In this document: piece after piece, positions 1-5,072 of the stretch
Layout: each line of letters opens with the position of its first letter
How positions within the stretch are numbered: position 1 is the stretch's first letter
Assembly (NCBI GenBank): GCA_007124105.1
Contig: SLFT01000224.1
Location: forward strand, 1-5,072
Source: Candidatus Hydrogenedentota bacterium
GTDB taxonomy: Bacteria > Hydrogenedentota > Hydrogenedentia > Hydrogenedentales > CAITNO01
Reading direction: 5' to 3'
Length of the DNA: 5,072 nt
Program-made: the position numbers and the translations under genes
The notes under the pieces: generated by a model
Told to the model about the DNA's origin: nothing
Seen by the model: only the letters and a program-made list of their open reading frames with translations
Databases searched by the model: none

Positions 1-75
1 CCAGGAGGAGGGGGGGCGCGATTGGGGAGCCAGGAGGAGGGGGGTATTTGGGATCAGGAGATGGGGCGATTGGGA
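1..75. repeat. Degenerate G-rich tandem repeat, three units
   Basis: Three head-to-tail units can be aligned on the plus strand: 1-29, 30-53 and 54-75. Units 1 and 2 share an exact 15-base block, CCAGGAGGAGGGGGG, at 1-15 and 30-44. Units 1 and 3 share CGATTGGG at 19-26 and 67-74. Unit 3 begins TCAGGAG and is the most diverged. Each unit has the pattern CAGGAG, then a G-run, then (CG)ATTTGGGA or similar. The array may continue left of the window. It lies just 3' of the minus-strand haem-protein gene, where the transcript would be C-rich. No coding role is visible; a dispersed intergenic repeat family is possible but cannot be judged from one locus. Confidence 0.6.
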
Positions 76-114
76 TACCTGGCAGGAAGAACAGACGGCT
101 TGCGGCGTTTCCGC

Positions 115-1449
115 TTATCTTTCGGCAATCCAGTGAACGCTCTCGCGCAAGGCGATAAGTTCCTGTTCCTGCTCCTGGCTGAAGGCCCCCTGTATATGGG
201 CGTACGTGTCCATCCACACTATCAGCCGCGCAAGCTCGGCTTCTTCCAACACCACGCCTTCATGTCCGCCCTCGATAGTTAACAGGGCGAGCAGTTTACT
301 CTGCCGCGCCACGCAATCGCCCACTTCTGAATAGTCCTTCTCGAAGGCGAGGTCGTGCAGGTCGTTGTCGCCGTAGGCAATCAATGACTGATACGCCTTG
401 TCCGGGGTCAAATCAAAGGCTGCGGCATTGCGGTCGGCGTGGCCGGGATGATGACAGTCCACGCAGGCATTGTCCAATACCGGTTGTACCAGTGTATCGA
501 AACGCAACGGCCACGAGCCCTCGGCCTCGGGCGTTATCTTAGAGGGCGGCCGTCGCAGCGCAAGAGGCGACGCGTCCAGGGCGGGGGCGGTTTCTCGCGA
601 TTCATGACAGCCGACGCATGAAAGCGTCTGCTCCGGCTGTAAATAGGTGAGCGATCGCATGGTTCGCAAGGCCAGACCGTCCTGATCAATGGCCTGGAAA
701 AACAGGGGCATACCGGAAGGCGCTTCGAAATAGGCGGAGCCGTCCGCTTCCACCGGCACAAGGCCCAGCACCACCTTCCCGGTGTCTTCAGCGGAGACGC
801 CCAGCATGGGTTGGTTCATGAACGGTTGCACCTTCGGGAGTACGCCCACCACGCGCAGCTGTTCGATGGTTTCTCCTTCCAAATCGCCCATGCCCGCGTA
901 TACGTCCTGAAGCAGAAGCGCGCCGCTCTTGGGCGCGTCCCAATCCACATTGTCGGCCACGGCAAAGGGCCTGGGCCGCGGTTTGATGGGAATGGGCGTT
1001 TCAGAAGAGATTTCCGGGTCGCGATGGAGCAGGTGCAGGTTGCCGAAGGCGTCATAGAGGTAAATGCCCGAGGCGTTCCCCGGGTTACGCTCATCGCTGA
1101 TGTCCATATAGGCGTGCGCCGGCAAGGGCCGGTCTGCCCAGGAAACAAGAAAATGCTCTTCCGACAACGGCCAGGCGCCGGCGTAATAATGGGTTGGCCA
1201 GCATTCTGTCTCGGGGAAACACACCTCCGGCGTAATCCGCTCGAGCGGCTCATCGAGTTCCGTGCCCTGCGTACGATCAAACAGCGCCAATGAACCGCCG
1301 GTAATCGAGTGGTGGGCCGTGGCGGTAAAAACGAGTTTGTGCGAGTCCGGAATCGGTCGCGCCTCGAAAACGCATTGGGGCCGCACCGTAAAATTTCCGT
1401 AGACCAGCTGACCGTTTGTGCCGTCGGGGCGGGTGGACCACAAACTCAT
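115..1449 (-). CDS. C-terminal piece of HzsA-like dihaem protein, cut off by in-frame TGA
   Basis: This is the downstream part of the gene starting at 2964. The frame is open from 1479 (beginning DYIDRYNGDF) to a TAA at 115-117; 1449 is only the first ATG after the nonsense codon. No Shine-Dalgarno sequence precedes that ATG and no signal peptide follows it, so independent translation is doubtful. In full-gene numbering it holds the last propeller blades (PDGTNGQLVYGN onward), then the hydrazine-synthase-alpha middle domain at about 704-787 (VPVEADGSAYFEAPSG is diagnostic). Two c-type haem sites follow: CVGCH at 783-787 (bases 604-618) and CVDCH at 834-838 (bases 451-465). The second lies after QPVLDNA, as in family members. 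The tail (LARLIVWMDTY, then a Glu/Gln-rich helix) looks like a natural C-terminus. Haem attachment needs export, so a cytoplasmic fragment would probably be non-functional. Family assignment is firm; substrate and reaction are unknown. Confidence 0.8.
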   Translation of the reverse strand: MSLWSTRPDGTNGQLVYGNFTVRPQCVFEARPIPDSHKLVFTATAHHSITGGSLALFDRTQGTELDEPLERITPEVCFPETECWPTHYYAGAWPLSEEHFLVSWADRPLPAHAYMDISDERNPGNASGIYLYDAFGNLHLLHRDPEISSETPIPIKPRPRPFAVADNVDWDAPKSGALLLQDVYAGMGDLEGETIEQLRVVGVLPKVQPFMNQPMLGVSAEDTGKVVLGLVPVEADGSAYFEAPSGMPLFFQAIDQDGLALRTMRSLTYLQPEQTLSCVGCHESRETAPALDASPLALRRPPSKITPEAEGSWPLRFDTLVQPVLDNACVDCHHPGHADRNAAAFDLTPDKAYQSLIAYGDNDLHDLAFEKDYSEVGDCVARQSKLLALLTIEGGHEGVVLEEAELARLIVWMDTYAHIQGAFSQEQEQELIALRESVHWIAER

Positions 1450-1479
1450 GAAGTCGCCGTTGTACCGGTCTATATAGTC

Positions 1480-1482
1480 TCA
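1480..1482 (-). other. In-frame TGA replacing a conserved Trp codon
   Basis: On the minus strand the codons read CTG TAT GCG CGT TGA GAC TAT ATA GAC CGG, giving LYAR-stop-DYIDR. Homologous proteins carry a Trp between the Arg and the Asp/Glu-Tyr, so one G-to-A change in TGG explains the stop. Frame and family similarity continue unbroken on both sides. The gene can therefore also be read as a single interrupted unit from 2964 to 115. The codon is followed by G and no recoding structure is obvious. Whether the base is real cannot be told from one sequence. Confidence 0.85.
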
Positions 1483-2964
1483 ACGCGCATACAGTATTTG
1501 GCCGTCATGGTTAATCGCCGGCGTCCACTCGAAGTTCTCGAAAGCGGAAATGGCGCGCAGGGCGCCGCCGTTGCTGTCCATGCGATGCAAGGTAAACACC
1601 GGCACAGGCCGTTTCAAGTCGCCGCCGCAACGCACATAGCTGTCCGGAAGCGTGGCGCCTACCGTCGCCGCCGCGCTGTCCCGGTCCGCCTGCAACGCCA
1701 CGCCCTTGCGGGTCGAGAGAAAGATTATATCGCCATTTGGCAGGTAGCGCGCGTCAAAATCGTTGTAATGGCCATGCGTCAGTTGTCGCAGTCCCGTACC
1801 GTCTATATTCATTTCATAGATGTGATAGTGAGAATCCTCGGGCAGGTTTTCCTTTACGGTTTTATCGGCTATTTCCGCCACATGGGGATAATATCGGGCC
1901 CAGGCGAATAGAATTTTTCTGCCGTCATAAGACAAGTCGGGCCGCAGAAAGTTTCCGTCCGGCCAGCCTTCGGTCAGACAGCGCAGCCGGGGCGCATTGC
2001 CCTTGAATCCGGACAGGATATAGATGCCGCCGCCGGGACGGGCAAACCACCCGTAATACTGGTCGGACACATGAGGAAACATGGTTGGGGCGCGTTTCAC
2101 AAAAAGAATCTCGTCAAAATCCAGAAGTGGATTGCGCAACGCCATCTCACGAACGGCCCACTGCAGTTCCTGCGTCAGGCGCTCATGAGCGCTGCCGGCT
2201 GGCTCAGTCGGAGCGAGCAGGGCGCGTTCCATAATGTCTTTAAGCCGCTCTTCCGCCGCTGAAATATCCGCGCCAAGACGACGCAGACTATCCGCAAGAG
2301 CGCGGGCGCGCGCCGCCAAGACATCGAAACTCATAAAATCAGAATCCAAGTGTCCCGACGCCGTTGACCACTCACTGACGCTGCTTTGGTCGGCGCTCTT
2401 CCCCTGCGCAATGTTTACGTCGCCGCCAACGGCGTACACCTCGACCTCATCCAGATGAAAGTAATCGGTATGCGGCAATTGTACGCGGATATAGCGGGCG
2501 ACGGCGCCGGACAGGTCCACTTCCAGCGGCCTGTTATCGGTATGCCCATAGAACACCACGTCATCGTGCTGGTAGTTCTTGCGCCAGGAAACGCCATCGG
2601 AGGACAACAATAACAGGAAGCGCGCGGCGCGAAACGCGAATTCGTCGCAACGATTGAACAACCGCACCCGCGCGAGAGGGGTGTCACGCCCCAAGTCCAC
2701 CTGCCACCACGGCTGGTGTTCGTGCGCGGTATGAAAGCCCCAACCGCCATTCACAACACCGTCAACGCCTCCGGCGGCATCATCCGCCGGCGAAACATCA
2801 ACAGGGGACGTACGCAGTTCCCGTTGACGGGCCCAATCCGCCTCGATTTTCTCAGGCGTCACCGCGAGCGACCAGGAGGCCACATCAGCAAACACCGTAG
2901 TCGGAAAAAAGGGAAACGCGCCCAAAAAAAGCATAAGCGCGGCCCGTTGTTTCCAATAGGACAT
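1480..2964 (-). CDS. N-terminal piece of secreted F5/8C-propeller HzsA-like protein, ended by premature TGA
   Basis: The start is taken as ATG at 2962-2964 (MSYWKQR), 9 nt after AGGAGG. The in-frame ATG at 2971-2973 touches the Shine-Dalgarno and a TTG at 2989-2991 precedes it. Residues 1-26 are a signal peptide (Lys/Arg n-region, hydrophobic LMLFLGAFPFF, cleavage near VFA/DV). Residues 53-180 are an F5/8-type C (discoidin) fold: WWQVDLG at 86-92, RYIRVQLP, then LDEVEVYA. Residues 184-200 (NIAQGKSADQSSVSEWS) resemble the opening of a second discoidin domain. A charged helical stretch at 207-275 leads to the family signature NPLLDFDEILFVKR at 278-291 and SDQYYGWFARPGGG from 300. TolB/PD40-like blades follow (MNIDGTGLRQLT). 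Codon 495 is TGA; family members read Trp there (YxRW[DE]YxDR). With the downstream piece the gene has 949 sense positions. Without it the protein lacks both haem sites and half the propeller. Intact homologues are exported and probably bind carbohydrate or surface ligands, but their chemistry is unknown. Confidence 0.8.
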   Translation of the reverse strand: MSYWKQRAALMLFLGAFPFFPTTVFADVASWSLAVTPEKIEADWARQRELRTSPVDVSPADDAAGGVDGVVNGGWGFHTAHEHQPWWQVDLGRDTPLARVRLFNRCDEFAFRAARFLLLLSSDGVSWRKNYQHDDVVFYGHTDNRPLEVDLSGAVARYIRVQLPHTDYFHLDEVEVYAVGGDVNIAQGKSADQSSVSEWSTASGHLDSDFMSFDVLAARARALADSLRRLGADISAAEERLKDIMERALLAPTEPAGSAHERLTQELQWAVREMALRNPLLDFDEILFVKRAPTMFPHVSDQYYGWFARPGGGIYILSGFKGNAPRLRCLTEGWPDGNFLRPDLSYDGRKILFAWARYYPHVAEIADKTVKENLPEDSHYHIYEMNIDGTGLRQLTHGHYNDFDARYLPNGDIIFLSTRKGVALQADRDSAAATVGATLPDSYVRCGGDLKRPVPVFTLHRMDSNGGALRAISAFENFEWTPAINHDGQILYAR

Positions 2965-2973
2965 AACACTCAT

Positions 2974-2979
2974 CCTCCT
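2974..2979 (-). promoter_or_regulatory. Shine-Dalgarno of the HzsA-like gene
   Basis: On the minus strand this is a perfect AGGAGG, followed by ATGAGTGTT and then the ATG at 2962-2964. The 9-nt spacing favours that second ATG. The first ATG directly abuts the site and would be too close for normal initiation. This site therefore decides the start. Confidence 0.75.
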
Positions 2980-3048
2980 GACTGCAAGCAATTGGAAGTG
3001 ATCAATAAAGACGCCTCCATTGTCAGAAGCGCCAAAGAAAGCGCGGAT

Positions 3049-3057
3049 AGTATACCA
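3049..3057 (-). promoter_or_regulatory. Extended -10 promoter of the HzsA-like gene
   Basis: Read on the minus strand this is TGGTATACT: a TATACT -10 hexamer (5 of 6 to TATAAT) preceded by the TGn extension. No good -35 hexamer lies 16-18 bp upstream, which fits an extended -10 promoter. Transcription would start near 3042 and leave a leader of about 78 nt before the ATG at 2964. This is inferred from consensus only, and promoter consensus in the likely phylum is poorly known. Confidence 0.4.
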
Positions 3058-3225
3058 GAACCCTTTACGTCAGATTCGCTCACGTTTTGGACTTGTAATG
3101 GCTGGTGTATTCATCTATCCTGATCGCGACGGAATCTACACTGGTAATTTTAGAGCCAACACATAGACTGAGTAAAAAAATCGCGTTTGAATCCCATGCC
3201 CCCTTTTGGTAGTCTTTATGCTTAC

Positions 3226-3230
3226 AGGAG
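3226..3230 (+). promoter_or_regulatory. Shine-Dalgarno of the alpha/beta hydrolase gene
   Basis: AGGAG lies 8 nt before the ATG at 3239-3241. It fixes that ATG as the start, in preference to the in-frame upstream start at 3206, which has no such site and would put eleven extra residues before the signal peptide. Confidence 0.75.
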
Positions 3231-3238
3231 AACACACC

Positions 3239-4399
3239 ATGAAGCATACTTATCGTTCGCGTTATTTCGTTCTGGCCATAGTGTTCGTCGCCGCGGCCAA
3301 TATCTGGGCCGCCGCAGAAGGACCGTTGCCCGACCCGGAAAAGCCCGGGCCTTATCCCGTGGGCGTCACCACCATCACCTTTGTAGACCATAGTCGCAGC
3401 GATCCGCACACAAAGGGGCCGCGTACGCTCATGACGGAAATATGGTACCCGGCAACAGACGACACACACGGTCTGCACCCCAACAGATTAAGCGACTTTT
3501 TTCTGAAGGGACGCTCACCCGAGCTGGCGCTGTTGCTGTTTGCCGGGTTCGGCGTGGAACTTGAAGAAGCCGACAAGACCTTTGAAAACTTTTCCGTTCG
3601 TGACGCGTGTATCCGCGACGGCGAATTCCCGCTGCTCCTGTTTTCGCACGGCAACGGCGGCCTGCGCATGCAGAACGCTTTCTGGTGTGAACACCTCGCC
3701 AGCCACGGCTATATCGTCATGGCGCCAGACCACACGGGCAACTGCGCCGTCACGTTCGTGAACGGCGAGTTGGTCCTGTTCAACAACACCCGCGAGGGCC
3801 GCGAACGCTCGGCAACGGATCGACCGCTTGACCTGTCCTTTCTCATTGATGAAATGGACAAAATGAACCGCGGCAACGACAGCCGCTTTCTGGGGCGGGT
3901 GGATATGACGCGGATCGGCGCCGCCGGCCACTCCTTCGGCGGATTCACCTGTACATGGCTTGTCAATAGCGAGCCCCGCGTGAAGGCTATCATTCCCATG
4001 GCCGGCGTGGCCGAAGACCGAAAAAACTATGACTGTCCAGTACTGCTCTTTATTGCCACGGAAGACGCCACCCTGAGTGAAGAACGGGTTACCCTGATTC
4101 GACAGTATTATGACGACTCAAAAGGCCCGCGCTATTCCATCGAATTCAAGGATGCCGGCCATTTTTCCTTTACTGAAATGTACCAGCTGCAACCTGAGTT
4201 CGGCGACGGCGTCGGCCAGGGCCATCGCGTAACCAACGACGAACCGCTGACTTACATTACAATGGATAAGGTCTATCCACTGCTGAACGGATATTCTACT
4301 GCGTTCCTCGGAAAATATCTGAAGGGGCAAGACGGTTACGCATCCTACCTCGCCGAAAACCATTTGCCGGAAGACGCAATTTACCAAGCAGCGCCATAA
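3239..4399 (+). CDS. Exported alpha/beta hydrolase, PAF-acetylhydrolase/dienelactone-hydrolase type
   Basis: This 386-residue protein starts MKHTYRSR, followed by a hydrophobic segment (YFVLAIVFVAAANIWA) and an Ala-rich cleavage site near residue 26, so it is probably exported or a periplasmic esterase. The mature part opens with GPYPVGVTTITFVDHSR and MTEIWYPA, typical of bacterial relatives of platelet-activating-factor acetylhydrolase. The oxyanion-hole segment is SHGNGG at 136-141, followed by ASHGYIVMAPDH. The nucleophile elbow is GHSFGG with Ser232. The likely acid is Asp276 in ATEDATLSEE, and the base is His308 in DAGHFSF, so the triad appears complete. The C-terminus carries the family's closing helix (YSTAFLGKYLKG). 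The family hydrolyses ester bonds, but the substrate here is unknown. It is divergent from the HzsA-like gene and convergent with the DUF1080 gene, 80 bp away, so it is probably a single transcription unit. An acyl- or sugar-ester hydrolase role is inference. Confidence 0.88.
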   Translation: MKHTYRSRYFVLAIVFVAAANIWAAAEGPLPDPEKPGPYPVGVTTITFVDHSRSDPHTKGPRTLMTEIWYPATDDTHGLHPNRLSDFFLKGRSPELALLLFAGFGVELEEADKTFENFSVRDACIRDGEFPLLLFSHGNGGLRMQNAFWCEHLASHGYIVMAPDHTGNCAVTFVNGELVLFNNTREGRERSATDRPLDLSFLIDEMDKMNRGNDSRFLGRVDMTRIGAAGHSFGGFTCTWLVNSEPRVKAIIPMAGVAEDRKNYDCPVLLFIATEDATLSEERVTLIRQYYDDSKGPRYSIEFKDAGHFSFTEMYQLQPEFGDGVGQGHRVTNDEPLTYITMDKVYPLLNGYSTAFLGKYLKGQDGYASYLAENHLPEDAIYQAAP

Positions 4400-4479
4400 C
4401 AACCATGCGTAACGGTTCATGAAAAACGACCTGTCCACAAAGGCGGAACGCCGGCGCGGTTACGCGGTCGAATACCGCA

Positions 4480-5072
4480 TCACGAACCTTCGTCGCTTTG
4501 ATCAACAATCCAGATATTACGGAACTGGACACGGTTCCTGTGCGCCTGCAGGCGTATGGGCAGCGGCTCCTTCACCGGCGGTTGGGGCGCGCTCCTGGCG
4601 CTGAATGACGTGCCGTGCGGTATTTCGTGGTCTTTCTGCACAATCACGCCGTTATGAACCACTGTCATCCTCGCATTCTCGCGTACGTCCCCGCTTTCGT
4701 CAAAACGCGCCGCGCGAAACTCGATTTCAAAGGTCTGCCATTGCAACGGCGGCAGACACATGTTTACATAAGGCGCAGAGATTTGGTAGATGGCGCCACA
4801 GTCATCCCAGTATCCCGACGAACCGTAGCTGTCCAGTATCTGCACTTCGTGGTAATGCTGCAAGAACACGCCACTGTTGCCACGACTCTGGCCGCGGGCT
4901 TCGGGAAGAAATGGCGTACGGAATTCAAGGTGTAACTTGCAGTCCCGGAAACTGCGTTCGGTGACAATATACCCCACATCGGGATTGGCCTGCAAAATGC
5001 TGTCATCAATAATGTCCCAGGACGCGCCCCGTGGGAAACGCCCCCATTCATCGAAGCCCGAACCATCAAAAA
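4480..5072 (-). CDS. DUF1080 (3-keto-disaccharide hydrolase-like) domain protein, 5' end beyond window
   Basis: The frame is open from the right edge to a TGA at 4480-4482, giving 196 visible residues. The visible part begins FDGSGFDEWG, matching the usual start of the DUF1080 domain, so probably only a signal peptide and a few residues are missing. A TTG at 4993-4995 falls inside the domain and is not the start. Family motifs in order are WDIIDDSILQANPDVGYIVT, KLHLEFRTPF, RGNSGVFLQ with HEVQILDSYG, DCGAIYQISAP, LQWQTFEIEFRAARFD, MTVVHNGVIV, and PIRLQAHRNRVQFRNIWI. The fold is a concanavalin-like beta-sandwich related to GH16. Some members act on 3-keto-glycosides, and many are secreted by PVC bacteria next to sugar oxidoreductases. 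The protein ends nine residues after the final strand, the normal place. It is the only gene here that stops with TGA at its natural end, which matters for reading the TGA at 1480. Catalytic activity of this copy is not shown by sequence alone. Confidence 0.88.
   Translation of the reverse strand, partial: FDGSGFDEWGRFPRGASWDIIDDSILQANPDVGYIVTERSFRDCKLHLEFRTPFLPEARGQSRGNSGVFLQHYHEVQILDSYGSSGYWDDCGAIYQISAPYVNMCLPPLQWQTFEIEFRAARFDESGDVRENARMTVVHNGVIVQKDHEIPHGTSFSARSAPQPPVKEPLPIRLQAHRNRVQFRNIWIVDQSDEGS

Larger units (their letters stand above)
2965..3238. other. Divergent intergenic region between the HzsA-like and hydrolase genes
   Basis: This 274-bp region separates two divergently transcribed genes and should hold both promoters. 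The minus-strand promoter is listed separately. For the plus strand the best pair I find is TTGTAA at 3093-3098 and TATCCT at 3116-3121 with 17-bp spacing (4 of 6 matches each), which is weak. GCGC at 3029-3032 and 3041-3044 flank an 8-nt A-rich spacer and could form a small hairpin in the minus-strand leader. Open frames here are short and show no family similarity. No RNA gene or riboswitch is recognised. Confidence 0.45.

Noticed and set aside
1..75. CRISPR array
   Set aside because: The repeats are degenerate, abut each other with no unique spacers, and are low-complexity. No cas gene is present.
102..114. Hairpin GCGG-5-CCGC touching the TAA of the haem-protein gene, as a terminator
   Set aside because: The stem is only 4 bp and the sequence after it on the minus strand has no U-tract.
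811..1293. 160-codon plus-strand frame opposite the haem-protein gene, and similar long antisense frames
   Set aside because: These are by-products of GC-rich codon use in the real minus-strand gene. They have no domain signature and no plausible ribosome binding site.
1447..1449. Independent translation start for the C-terminal haem piece
   Set aside because: The upstream bases (GACCGGTACAACGGCGACTTC) contain no Shine-Dalgarno, and the ATG lies inside a propeller blade with no signal peptide after it. It is just the first ATG after the nonsense codon.
1480..1482. UGA reassigned to Trp (alternative genetic code)
   Set aside because: The DUF1080 gene stops at TGA (4480-4482) exactly where the family ends. 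Reading through would add an unrelated tail running into the convergent hydrolase gene. All other Trp codons in the long gene are TGG. One TGA among so many Trp codons does not suggest reassignment.
1480..1482. UGA as selenocysteine or a programmed frameshift site
   Set aside because: The family residue is Trp, not Cys, so selenocysteine is not expected. The frame is identical before and after, so no shift is needed. No clear bacterial SECIS-type hairpin was seen right after the codon.
3080..3478. 132-codon minus-strand frame across the hydrolase start
   Set aside because: It overlaps the well-supported signal peptide and N-terminus of the hydrolase on the other strand, crosses the promoter region and resembles no family I recognise.
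4464..4478. Hairpin GCGGT-CGAAT-ACCGC just after the DUF1080 stop, as a terminator
   Set aside because: The stem is only 5 bp with no T-run on either strand. It may be chance in GC-rich DNA, so no terminator is called between the convergent genes.

Overview
The window holds three protein-coding loci and two short non-coding stretches. Gene content and base composition suggest a GC-moderate, heterotrophic Gram-negative bacterium of the PVC superphylum type (Planctomycetota, Lentisphaerota, Verrucomicrobiota) or of Hydrogenedentota. Exported hydrazine-synthase-alpha-like dihaem proteins and DUF1080 proteins are abundant in those groups. This placement is inferred from gene families; no marker gene is present.

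Layout. Positions 1-75 carry three degenerate copies of a G-rich 22-29 bp tandem repeat. Positions 115-2964 (minus strand) are one long gene for a secreted protein. Its parts are a signal peptide, an F5/8-type C (discoidin) domain, a helical linker, a TolB/PD40-like beta-propeller, the HzsA-type middle domain and two CXXCH haem-binding sites. The gene is split by one in-frame TGA at 1480-1482. The TGA sits where the family has a conserved Trp, and reading continues in the same frame on both sides, so the locus is annotated here as an N-terminal and a C-terminal piece. Positions 2965-3238 are a divergent promoter region with a good extended -10 for the minus-strand gene. Positions 3239-4399 (plus strand) encode an exported alpha/beta hydrolase of the PAF-acetylhydrolase/dienelactone-hydrolase type with a complete Ser-Asp-His triad. 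Positions 4480-5072 (minus strand) are the 3' part of a DUF1080 gene that runs off the right edge, convergent with the hydrolase.

How they fit together. All three products are predicted, or by family expected, to be exported. They could serve periplasmic or surface breakdown of carbohydrates and esters, but no gene pair overlaps and none forms an obvious operon. The most notable point is the single nonsense codon in the otherwise intact 949-codon haem protein. The neighbouring DUF1080 gene ends at TGA in the normal place, so a reassigned genetic code is unlikely. A recent nonsense mutation or a sequencing/assembly error is the simplest reading. I see no clear new defence, mobile or regulatory system.
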